NCBI GenBank assembly: GCA_031763025.1
Contig: JASSKH010000030.1
Coordinates: forward strand, 4,517,495 to 4,581,494
Length of the DNA stretch: 64,000 nt
Reading direction: 5' to 3'
Origin: Macrocystis pyrifera
Lineage: Eukaryota; Sar; Phaeophyceae; Laminariales; Laminariaceae
The position numbers were made by a program, and so were the translations under genes. Every line of letters begins with the position of its first letter. Position 1 is the first letter of the stretch. The notes beneath the pieces are model-generated. The model ran no database searches. It was not told the DNA's origin and worked only from the letters and a program-made list of their open reading frames with translations. This document shows positions 22,501 to 32,500 of this stretch, piece after piece.

Positions 22501-25500
22501 AAGGTGACGAAGTGGCTCAAGGCGGAAGGCGACGAAATCAACGAATACGATGCAATCTTGGAGCTGAGCACTGACTCCCTCTACGCTCCGGGGGACGCCC
22601 CAGTAGAGGGCGCGGCAGTGGACATGGTCATCGAACTGGCGGAGTCCGGTTATGTTGGGAAGCTTCTCGTGGCGGAGGGAGAAACAGTGGAAGTGAGCGG
22701 TGATATATACCCTGGTGATATGTGTGTGCTTGGCACAGCAGCAGCGGTAGATGTGGGTGTTGTTTGCTCGCGGTTGTTATTGATATTTTGTTGTCGATTT
22801 TTTTTTATTGATGCCGGCAGGCAGCTGACATCGTGCAGCAGTAGTGTCTGGATTTCTGTCGATTACACGTTTCTTGATTCTTCAACTCGCCGATGCTTTT
22901 ATGATACGGGTACGTATTATGTGTATTTTACGACTCCTGGGTGTGTTTAGTCAAGCGAGCGCACTCTCTTTGGTACCAAATTAACGCTTGTCGGCACAGC
23001 GACAACGCCTTTCGGTACAGTAGCAACACTTTTCAGTATACACCAGCAACGCCTGTCGGTACAATAGCAGTGCCTGTCGGTACAGTAGTATCGCCTGTCG
23101 ACAAGCAACGCCTCTCGGTACTACGGTATAACGCCTTTCGGTACTACTGTACAGCACGATGCCTTTCGGTACAGTAGTAGTATCGACTTTTGGGACCGAA
23201 GTATCTACCGCCTGTCGGTACAGTATAACCAACGCCTTCCGGCACACAGTAATAGCAACGCCTTTTCGGCACAGAAGTACGTGCTGCAGCGACTTTCGGC
23301 GCAGTACAGCAGTCGTAACGTATTTCGGCACATATATACAGCAGTAATCATACCTTTCCATACAGAAGTGACTGCTGTCGGCTGCTGTGCCTACAACTTC
23401 AAGCAATCCCGTCTCGACGCGTGCTAGGATAGAGGTATTGATATATTTAGGGGACACTAGAGCTTTTTTTCCCCAGACATTTTAAATACCAGGTATAATA
23501 TGTGGTGAACTAATTTCCGAACAGGTTGTGAAATCGTTTCCAAATATGTGCGATTCAACAGAGGGCAATTTTTTTTCACGTATTTCGAAATTGTTTCACA
23601 AATATGGAAAACAAAAACTCTCCGATAACAACGGCCCTTTTACAGTAGTAGCACGTTTTTGTCCAAAATATGTACGACTGCTGCTGTACTGAGGGGCTCC
23701 TCAACTAGGGAGCTACCCAATACATCCCGATTTCAGTTATAAATCAATCAAATGTTTCCTGGGGTACTACAATAGTACGTACATTGCCAATGCCAGATAG
23801 ATTTAGACCAGGAAGCTTCCCCAGTTTGCCTTTTGGCCCACACCGGACGAACGGTTGGAAAAGTTTGTTGGATGACACGCGTTGGAAAAAGGTCGATCAT
23901 CCCCGTTTATAATGCTCAGTTTTTTTTTTTTTTTCCGTTGTGTTTTTTTACAGCACCCTTCGTTTAGGACACCCCGCCAGCTGTACGTGTATTGGGCTTA
24001 TCACGGGGTAACATAGTAATGAGGACCAATTATCCCCAGTAAAAATAATGGAATATATAGGTTTTTGTGTATGTTATGAGTCCTGACTACTATGATGGTC
24101 TCCCGTGAAATAGCTATTAATAGCAAATTTTGTCAACATCGATGGTTGGGTGAGGCATAGAGTTCACCAAGGGAGGAACCACTCAGAAAACTAGGGTTCT
24201 GCTCCTTTTACGGTGGCACACAACAATCAAGACCAAATGCGCTTGGTAAAAATACTGGAATATGTAGGTTTTTGCGCACATGATGGGTTCTGCTTACTAT
24301 GGTCAGCCGTATTACCACAGCACGCGTCTCTCGTGCGCTCTGGTTTTAGTTGGCGTATATCATTCTGGGCGTAAACGTGAGGACGGCTTGGGCTTCATGT
24401 TTTATGTATAAACGGTCCTTATGTTTCCACCCGGAGTCGTAGTATAATAATAACATGACTGGCTGTCTGTCTGTACCTTGAAAGTTGTGTTTGATCCATG
24501 CCGCGGTAAAGGGCGTGCTTAATCACCCCCCCCCCAGAAAAACCTACCTCGCCCTATCATCCGTTGAGTGGGGCCACGTAAGCCGCAGAAATATTTTATG
24601 TATATATACGTTGTATGTACAAGGTGGGCTGGCGTCGGTTGGCAACGACGCTGTAAAACTTACTCGCCAATAACTGCGTGAGCTAGACAACCAGGGCACC
24701 ATTTGTTTTTGCGGTCACCATGCCTGGTGGTCGAATTACTGCAGACCAAACCTTGTATTGATCGGGGTGAAGAACCTTGAATCCGCACAAGTGGGGTGGT
24801 CGTATCACGTACCAGTACGTGGTGTGTACCAGATACCAGGTATATGGCAAGGCACCCACGAGGCAGTTACATGGTAAGCCCATTGCTATCTCTGGAAATG
24901 GCCACGCCGGAAGTACGAAATAGAGTCATTCGACGCTGTCATCCATATGCAAGAAAATACGCACATGGTGCCAAAGTCCGCCTCACAAGCGATTCATAGC
25001 AGGATGCAGCTCACCCTTTATGCGACTCGCCGAACACCTCACGGCGATTCACGCTTGACGCAAGCAAATGTTTGCCTGGTCGGTGAAAACCCGACGTGCT
25101 GTATCCTGCGGCGTTATAAGGGTGCGAGGAGGGTCCATGGTCATACAACCACGGCCGCACATGACAATGAGTACCCCCCCCCCCCCCCCCCGATTACTAC
25201 ATTGTTTCTTGCCGCTGAACGTTGACCAGATCGCCGCACCTCTGCTCTTCTTGTTCACCTCTGAGAGATACCGATCCGAGTCTACGATTTTTCCCAGACC
25301 CCCCAAAAAATGCTGGGTTCGCTGTTGGGGACTGTAAATCATATATTATTTTACAAAAATCAATTGATTAGTTCCAGCACTACCGTATAATTATCATACA
25401 CCTGGTACCTACAGTAATACATATACCCTGGTATATCGTTGGTGTGATGATACGAATATGTACGTACAGTAGCCCTTTTCTTCTTTGGATTATAATTTTG

Positions 25501-25707
25501 GCTCAACCGGAGAAACTTGTTTTTTTTTTTTCCCACCCCGAACAGGTTGGCCAGGCGGTGATGTCCATGTGCGAGGAAGAGGAAACCGTCGGTATTCTTA
25601 AGAAGGCTCCCAGCCCCGCGGTTAACTTCTACACGGATGGCGGCGCGGGGCTGAGAATAGCAACCTATCAGGGGTACCTCAATGGGAAGGGACCAGAGGG
25701 AGACTAA
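16525..25707 (+). CDS. Mitochondrial lipoyl-domain-like protein (no DK lysine), 3 exons
   Basis: Exons 16525-16749, 22492-22692 and 25546-25707, all in phase 0 with GT-AG borders, encode about 195 residues. Residues 1-60 are rich in Arg, Ser and Ala with almost no acidic residues, typical of a mitochondrial presequence. Exon 1 ends with PMPKLSPSM, the classic start of a lipoyl domain; exon 2 continues RGKVTKWLKAEGDEINEYD and later AESGYVGKLLVAEGETVE; exon 3 begins VGQAVMSMCEEEETV. This is the single-hybrid fold of pyruvate dehydrogenase E2-type domains, but no E3-binding or acyltransferase domain follows. The usual TDKA lysine is replaced in STDSLYAP, with about 17 extra residues after it, so lipoylation is unlikely. 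A C-terminal TYQGYLNGK follows. Introns are 5742 and 2853 bp. I am sure of the domain, not of the function. Confidence 0.88.
16990..17020. repeat. Poly(C) tract in intron 1
   Basis: A run of more than 20 C follows GACTGA at about 17006-17028. A second run of about 18 C lies at 17445-17462, and a 60-bp stretch with GGTATTAATAGTACT...CTTTAATTATTT is duplicated in tandem at 17215-17325. Confidence 0.7.
17030..20180. other. Intron 1 of the lipoyl gene, left part
   Basis: Intronic DNA without a recognisable gene. Open frames at 17850-18269 (-) and 18200-18987 (+) show no motif. Small CAG-rich runs occur at 17490-17640. Confidence 0.5.
20600..22340 (-). pseudogene. Decayed Ty1/copia retrotransposon polyprotein
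   Basis: Minus-strand frames read in order as copia pol pieces. 22320-22066 carries the protease-to-GAG-pre-integrase boundary (MPGLGRNLFSSVKAINLGV). About 22050-21905 carries the integrase end with TTPQQNGV. 21900-21100 is a low-complexity integrase/RT linker. 20960-20780 matches the RT/RNase H junction (GFLFLLDGEPIDIGTKKQ). The integrase core and most of the reverse transcriptase are missing, frames shift repeatedly, and no LTRs were found. It lies antisense in intron 1 of the lipoyl gene, so it is a dead relic tolerated as intron. Confidence 0.8.
22975..23400. repeat. About 25-bp minisatellite in intron 2
   Basis: Tandem units of the form AACGCCTTTCGGTACAGTAG with variable length (about 20-30 bp). 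Frames across it on both strands are repeat-driven. Confidence 0.8.
23460..23998. other. Intron 2 spacer
   Basis: T-rich intronic DNA. No gene or strong repeat apart from a TACCAGGTA word at 23487. Confidence 0.4.
24001..24110. mobile_element. TA-target MITE family A, copy 2
   Basis: Diverged copy with ends TCACGGGGTAACATAGTAAT and the complement of TCCCGTGA. The internal ATATATAGGTTTTTGTGTAT is shared with other copies. TA precedes the left end. A more decayed relative follows at about 24210-24310. Confidence 0.7.
24623..25191 (+). mobile_element. Poly(C)-tailed element, full-length copy
   Basis: About 570 bp from GTGGGCTGGCGTCGGTTGGC to an 18-C tract preceded by ATGACAATGAGTA. The internal order (GCGTGAGCTAGACA, CCGCACAAG, CACCCACGAGGCAGTTACAT, GGATGCAGCTCACCC, GGTGAAAACCCGACG, TACGGCC) is shared with at least nine other copies, many truncated at the 5' side but all ending at the same tail. 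That pattern suggests retroposition. No open frame and no clear tRNA-type internal promoter. Confidence 0.8.
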
Positions 25708-26060
25708 TCGTCCAAACCATACCGAAGTTGTCCGGAAACCATATCGATGTTTTCGGGAATTTAAGGATCGTTTAGGGTATTGATTGGGTAGTCACGTACG
25801 AGAGGTACCTCAACGGTATGACAAGAGGTGTGTATATTCCTTGAAACCACGCAATTATGTCCGGGAATCTTTTTGGGGCACTACTAGCCACGTACCAGGC
25901 GGTTTTACCTGAATGGGGCAGACAGACACAGGAGGAGAAATAGTCTCTAGAAATTCAACTCTGTCCGAAAACGTGAGGACCACTTGGGTTTTAGCAACGA
26001 CCGACTTATTCAGAAGCTACCTGAACGGTAAGCCAGTGGGGAAGGAGTACCATGGGTAGT
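25640..26060 (+). repeat. Degenerate repeats of the last-exon coding segment
   Basis: The 3' coding text of the lipoyl gene (GGGGTACCTCAATGGGAAGG, reading TYQGYLNGK) recurs out of phase downstream at 25790-25830 (GAGAGGTACCTCAACGGTAT, reading TYERYLNGM), 25885-25925 (ATYQAVLPEW) and 26003-26055 (FRSYLNGKPVGKE). Spacing is about 100-130 bp, and a shared TCCGG(G/A)AA..GTAAGGACCGTTTGG block lies between them. Probably ancient tandem duplication of the exon end. Confidence 0.6.
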
Positions 26061-26231
26061 CGCTAAGCTAAACCACTACTGCTGTGTCCGGCAAGGTAAG
26101 GACCGTTTGGGTGTAAACAAAATCTGTCCTGAAATGTGAAAGAATGATGCATGTGTCGAGGCCCTATCTCTGTGAAGAGAGATGGCAAAATATAGATAGG
26201 TATGGATCTCAACGTCCACATGCTAGCAACA

Positions 26232-27110
26232 TGATATGAGGCGCGATTGGGTAGGCGATCGATTGACCTTTTACCAGCAGCCCAACGGACTAAGACCTTA
26301 ACATATGGCATCATCGGCATGACGTGGGTCGTTGGTCTTGAGGTCGAATCTCACGTCCATCATGAAATCGCGTTTTCAAGAAAAGTGAATTTCCTCATGA
26401 GTGTTGTAGAACCCGATTATCGTGGTAAGGGAATGGAATGCAGGTACTGTTGGAACTGGATCTCTTGTTCAGGAGACTTCTTGTTGTGTTGTACAGTATT
26501 ATTCCTCATGATGAGAGGAGGGAACTGTTGAGAGAGTGACTCGATAGGGGCTTGGTTCAAGACGCCAAGCCCTCTGCTCTCCTTCTATTATCCCGCTAGA
26601 CGGGTAAAGACACTCGTCCGAGGAACTTTCCTCGGGCGTTTGTCTACTCTTCTCCTATCGGCTATCCTAACCATTGTACTGCAAAGGAAACTTCAGAGCC
26701 CCGGGAATACTCTTAGGGTACTCAGGGTTTCGATACTGCGCGATATCTCATAACCACCTCTATAGCCCGATACTATGTCCTATCACATTAGCCCACCCTG
26801 AATAGTCATATATGCAGACCACACGACGGTCAATGCATGATACCGAAATCATCCGAAAAGACCGGAAAGGGAGGTCGAAGATACGGCTATTCGACACAAC
26901 GTAATGAGGCTACAGATTTCCCACACCTCGTCGTGAGGCCTAGGCGTCACGGACAGTGTTACTATCAGAAACGCCCGCTGAAAGAGGTGGTCAAGGCGAC
27001 CCGTATATCCGGTCCGTTCCAGCGGGGGAGTGTTGTAAGGCTTAGATTGGGTGAGCGATTGGTTAACCTTTTACCAATAGCCCAACGGACTTAAGACCTT
27101 GACAAACATG
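26232..27110. mobile_element. TRIM relative, right LTR truncated
   Basis: Left LTR 26232-26787 (start TGATATGAGGCGCGATTGGG, end CCTATCACA), an internal segment 26788-27030 homologous to the TRIM at 3949, and the beginning of a right LTR at 27031 (TGTTGTAAGGCTTAGATTGG) that stays alignable to the left one for about 80 bp. The purine-rich AGCGGGGGAG directly before 27031 looks like a polypurine tract. The LTRs differ by many substitutions, so it is old. Confidence 0.8.
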
Positions 27111-27194
27111 TACGAATATCGTTACTCTAGGTACCACTCTGTCTTGATTTGTAAGGACTCTATAGGGTGTTCACGACTCTGCCTGGAAATGATA

Positions 27195-27283
27195 ACCCTC
27201 TTGGGACTGCAGTCCGTTTTGGGGACAAATTATTTAGAAATAAAGTGGATTGTCCCCAAAACGGGACTGTAGTTCTAAAAGGG
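27195..27283. mobile_element. piggyBac-type MITE, copy 2
   Basis: Inverted ends around GGGACTGCAGTCCGTTTTGG and CAAAACGGGACTGTAGTTCT, terminal CCC...GGG, flanks ATAA and TCAA (decayed TTAA). Confidence 0.75.
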
Positions 27284-27599
27284 TCAAGACCTTTGTGAGT
27301 ATAGACCGTACGACGTGCAAGATAACACCACCGGGGACAATTTTCGGAGTCGATTTTCTAACAAAACAGGGGGGGGGGACCCTACGGACATGGTGGCCGT
27401 TGGAAATATCCCGTCGAGATATTTCCATAGATGCATACCGCGATGTTTGGGACGTGTGCTATGTTAGAGGTAGTAACTTTCGAGAAGTGTGTTTCTGACA
27501 GCCGGGGCTCTTTCTTAACCCACTATTGTTGAAAATATCGTTGTTTTTTTCAATATTTTTCGTGTGATACTTATGCCATGCGATTTTTTATTGGGTTAA

Positions 27600-27693
27600 C
27601 CCTTTTAGGATTGCAGTCCTGTTTTGGGGACTAGCCACTCAATTTTCTCAGTAGTTTGTCCCCAAAGCGGGACTGACTGCAGTCCAAAAAGGG
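27600..27693. mobile_element. piggyBac-type MITE, copy 3
   Basis: TTAA at 27596-27599 followed by CCCTTTTAGGATTGCAGTCC. The right end is GACTGCAGTCCAAAAAGGG. Inverted ends and target as in the rest of the family; the right-hand TTAA is mutated. Confidence 0.8.
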
Positions 27694-27999
27694 CTTTTGC
27701 CAAAGTCCGTTTTTTGACGAGTTATGGAGCGCCTCAAGTGCACTTCGGAAAATGTTAGGTGCAATCCTACCGTAGCATGCATCTTGGATCTTTCCACAGA
27801 TGCATCACTCGGCGTTTGTACTCTCCCCGTTGTCGAGAGAAAACCCGAGCTCGAAACTTTGTCCGAGGGGGTGTGTTGTCGTATCACCGGTGTGATATAC
27901 GATGTACCACTCTTCCCGGAAAAGTAAGAACCGTTTGGGGTACGTATGCACATACCGCTCTGCTCGGAAATGTAAGGGGCGTTTGGGCTTTCATTTTAG

Positions 28000-28570
28000 T
28001 GTAGATGCGATCCTTAAATGTCCGGACAGTGTTATTTGGGGTGGGTCTGGAATGGCCTCGGGATCCGGAACGATTTAGTTTTGATTCCCAGGCGCGCGAG
28101 CTCTCTCGGTTGTTTTTTTTTTTTTTCGCCGCTGCTTGTGCGCCTCGTTTTCTGTGGTACCTTCTGTGGTACCCTTACGAAACGTTATATAGGGCACCTT
28201 GTTTCAACTTCCGCCTACGAGTACTTCAGTAGCTTGGAAAACCTCCATACGCCGGACAGATCATACAATGATCTATCTGTAGGTCATCTAGACCCTAACC
28301 TGCCGTAATGATAGATTGTGCAGGATAGGTTTACAACTGCTGTAGTACAGATCCAACCCAGAAAATATGACCCGCAGAAGACCATTCAGATTATACGTCT
28401 CCCACACATGAGCTAGATTCTACAGATACATCGGGATTCTATATCTTACCTGATTTATCTAGATCATGAAGTAGTGATCGATTTACCTGTTCGAGGTGTA
28501 CACTCTCTCAAGGCTGGTGGGCTGACTTCAAAGCATTATCCGTGGGCATCATCGCATAGGAATCGACGAC
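28000..28570. repeat. GATC-rich dispersed repeat, copy 1 and spacer
   Basis: From about 28250 the sequence is rich in GATC words (TGATCTATCTGTAGGTCATC, AGATCATGAAG) and is related to 41510-41790, 52000-52440, 53520-53780, 62995-63225 and 63520-63810, on either strand. 28000-28240 is spacer with no gene. Confidence 0.6.
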
Positions 28571-29537
28571 GGGCGCGTATTGTGAAGTTGTGATGCTGCT
28601 CCTTGAAAAAGAGCTGCGCTGGAAGTAGCAGTGCGCCAGCAGTGCTTGCTTGCTCTTTCTTTTCTCCCTTGCAGCTGATGCCAAAGGTGGTATTCAATGT
28701 TGCGCGACCCCGTTTAAGAAGTCATACTCAGCGGCAAGCGCGACAACAGTACTACTGCTGTATATATCGGCTTTTACCTGTTGTATAGTACCCGACCCCG
28801 CTTAAGAAACTATGCTCAGCGGCGGGCGCCACACCATTACCGTAGACTCTCCTACAACAACACGCTTTTGGAGAGCTCTGTCTGCTGGGCATATTCAACA
28901 TAGTGTTTTTTTTAGCCAGCCGAGCGCTGACCCCAACTCACCCATACACACACCCCCATCGGTTTCAGACAATAAAAACAATATGAACACCTACAGTCTA
29001 TGCCAACAAGTGTTGTTGTGCTTGCTGCATATCCCGTCGAAACAAGAACGTCCGAGCAGGAAAAAAATCGTCGGGCGAAAAAACTACCTGACGCGTACGT
29101 ACATATTGTAATCTACAGTTACAGTACAAAAAAGCAAAACATAAAATGTCAACACGAAAACTAACTGTTTTACGCCTGTAACGTGCCAGGTACTACTACT
29201 GTACACAGGTTTCACAGCTTAAAAATGTGCTCACAGGAACAATGGTCTATACATTCTGCAGCTTCTGAAATTGTTCAGTTGAGGCTCGCCCCCTTTAGTC
29301 CTGGAACTGTCAGTTAAGGCTCTCGACCTTCAGTCGAGTCTCCCCCCCCCCCCCGAGGTGTGTCTGCATGACGTTTATTTTACGAAATTTCGTTATTGGT
29401 CAATTTTTCAGGTCGGATTTTTCTATTGGTGGAGAATCCTTGGTCGAATTGCGTCGTTACCCGGAATTGTTCACCTTATTCTTTGTACCCCCTCTTCCCA
29501 AGCTACCTCTATAGCCGGTAGATACCAACATACACTT
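28571..29537. other. Intergenic region between two convergent genes
   Basis: No gene seen. About 35 bp around GACCCCGTTTAAGAAGTCAT at 28708 recur at 28794 (GACCCCGCTTAAGAAACTAT), a diverged tandem repeat of period about 86 bp. A poly(C) tract of 14 lies at about 29341-29354. Both neighbouring genes end into this region. Confidence 0.5.
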
Positions 29538-32500
29538 CTAACTCCCTCGGTACGTGGAGTACCCGAACGGACTGAGCAGCAAGGGGATGTGGAAGTGCTC
29601 CGAGGGGTCTTCGACACGAAACACCACGGCAACCTCAGGGTAGAAGCACGGGGCTCCTGTCGACCGAAAGTAGGCCTCCGTGTCGAACGTGACGCGGTAG
29701 GTGCCTTTCACGAACTCCTGTAAGGGTCGGCGACGACGGCGAGACAGCGGATGGAAATACAGCAGTAGTGTCAGGGGTTCACCTTTTTTCTTCTTCAGGT
29801 TTAATGATTCCGTCGTCCAGGAAAAAGGTGGGTAAAAAAGGTGATGCAGTGCGGGGTACGTACAGTAGTAGTATCCCTTGCCGGGTTTGCCTATCGAGCA
29901 GGCTGTTCGCGTTTGTTATTCACGTATGTGTTGATTGCTTAGAAATAATGGAAGAGCAGTTTTATTCCTCTAGGACAGGACTCCCGTTTTGGGGACACAT
30001 TAATTGAAACTAGACATGGATATTTACGTTTCGACATTGCGGTTGTAACAGGGTCAAGGTACGAAGGAGAGGTGACATCTGCAACAACAGCAGGATATGA
30101 ATTGTCAGGAGTCCTTTTAGTTTGGGTGTTTACTGCTTCGGGCGTACTGTACTTACAAAGGTGATTGACAGCTTGGCACAGCAGGTAATTTGTCATGGAT
30201 CCCCTTTTTTCCATGTTTAAAGTTTCCGATGGACAGGAGGAGACGGTGGCTCTGTTTTTTGTTGCGCATCCCTCGCCCGCCTTTGCTGGTGGGTCATTAG
30301 ACCCGACAGAACAGATCCACCACGCAACGCAGTACAACCTGCAACACGGAACGGGCAGCGCCCACGACTTCCAACCCCGTAAAATTGCAACAAGAAAGAC
30401 CTACGTACGTACGCGTACCAGATATACAGTAAACGTTGCGACATAGTTACCGGTAGCACGATCGATACTTCAGTACTCTTGGAGCAAGGGTACAGGCATA
30501 TATCGATGGAAGCACGATGCACAGCAGCAGTGCGCAGTCTGGTGTTCACTTTTTTTTTTTTAATATCGTACCAGTACGTATGTGAGGTTGCTATTATTAC
30601 GGGGGTCCAAAGTCAATAGGACCTACTGTATACATAAAAACCTAGATATTTACCTATTTTTACTGACATATTTGGTCCTATTTACTATGGACCCCCGTAA
30701 TAATAATATGTTGGTGTTTTTGTTGATTGTTTACTTGCCAGGTATAGTTGAATGTGGTCTTGCGGATGCGTCCGGGGTGGGATGCTTCGGACCCCGTTTT
30801 CGGCGTGGGTCGGGCGGGAGGTGGGTGGCACAATGAGCGAAAGCGTCGCCTTGCGCCGGGTTGGCCCGCACTCGGAGCGGCAAGAGGCCAGAGCAAGCCA
30901 AAACGCGGCGCAACCTCACTATACTGTAGTGCAGTAGGTACGTAGTTTAGTATCAAGACCTATGCCAATGGGAACGCGAAGGATCAAGAAAAGTTTGAAT
31001 TCCAAAGATACCCGCCAAAAAAAATTAGAACAGGCTTCCTATGGGCACGTTTAGAAAATAAAAAAGCCCGAAAAAAGGAAATCTGGGGCCGATGTTGGGC
31101 CAAGATCGGCTAGAGAAAAACTCAGGCCGATCTTTGGTTCGAAGCGGCTAGGTTCCGAGTCCTCGACAGACATCGATCGACAAAACCAACGATTGCGTCA
31201 TGAATTCTGAACGGAGTGCGCTCGTTAGGGGCTCCGACCCACCCTTGGGTCACCGTCTTCACACAATGGCCAGTGAAGTGTGGCGGGCGCTGGCCAGGCG
31301 TACGATAAAAAAAACAAATAGCCGCTGGTGTGTACAAAACACAAGACAAAATTTCTCGATCGGCCTCGAATGGCAAAAACAGGCTTTTTTTCAGGTTTGG
31401 GAGGATACCGCAGGACGCCGCCGGCAAGCTCTCGCCCCCTAGAGCATTTATCCACTTTCTATCTTCGATGCCGTCATCTATACTCGTTGCCCTTGCCCGA
31501 CACCAAGCGGGTTGGCCGTGGACTGAGTCTCTATCGAGATCGAGCATCTATCGTGGCACGAGCTGATTTTTTATCAGCATGTTGACAATTTGCAACGAGA
31601 GAATACAAATTGCGCTGCCTGCAGCCGTTAGAAAAAATATATATCTTTGACAAGGAATTACATATAGAATACGCGCGTTCGGTTTATCACAATACTTGTA
31701 AAATTCGGTAAAAATGGAATATAGACGAGGCGTATTACGCAGCTTGCAAAGTTGAGTATCAACTATTTAATCAGTCGAACTCACAGCTGACGTATTTCAA
31801 AATTTATTTATAATAAAGTTGAGTATCAACTATTTAATCAGTCGAACTCACAGCTGACGTATTTCAAAATTTATTTATAATTGAACTCACAGCTGACGTA
31901 TTTCAAAATTTATTAATTATTAATAATTAATAAATTTTGAAATACGTCAATAATTAATAAATTTTGAAATACGTCAGCTGTGAGTTCGACTGATATACGA
32001 CTGATTTAATATAAATAAATTTTGAAATACGTCAGCTGTGAGTTCGACTGATTAAATAGTTGATACTCAACTTTGCAAGCTGCGTAATACGCCTCGTCTA
32101 TATTCCATTTTTACTTAATTTTACAATTAACCGCAATCATCCCGTGTAAATCATCCCGTACCAAATACTACTGCTGTAGAAATGTCAATTACGTGACATG
32201 TAATAACTCCTACAAATTCAATACCAACTCATACCTATGCATGAGCAACAACACCCCTCAAAACCTTATCTCGACACCTATCATCCCGCGTGTGATAAAT
32301 ATACTGGTTTATTTGTACGCAAAATACTGATAGGACCACGCCTTGATAATCAACAAAACACCACGAATAACAACATGTAAAACATACCAGGTAAGAAACA
32401 TCTATACCCTATACATACGTAAGGGTGCCCTATAACCATGATGCAGCTGTACTGCTGTACCAATACGTACACTTTCACAATGACCTGTCATCATACAGAA

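Noticed and set aside
24623..25191. tRNA-derived SINE
   Set aside because: GTCGGTGAAAACCCGAC can form a T-arm-like stem, but no A box at the right distance and no tRNA-like 5' end could be found, so I leave the origin open.
26232..26787. tRNA or 5S-like gene in the TRIM LTR (GAGGTCGAATCTC)
   Set aside because: Resembles a T-arm but no matching acceptor, D or anticodon arm is present.
31122..31547. 141-codon minus-strand frame in the hydrolase intron
   Set aside because: No recognisable domain or splice-consistent neighbours; the clean phase-0 joining of the two hydrolase exons leaves no place for it in that gene.
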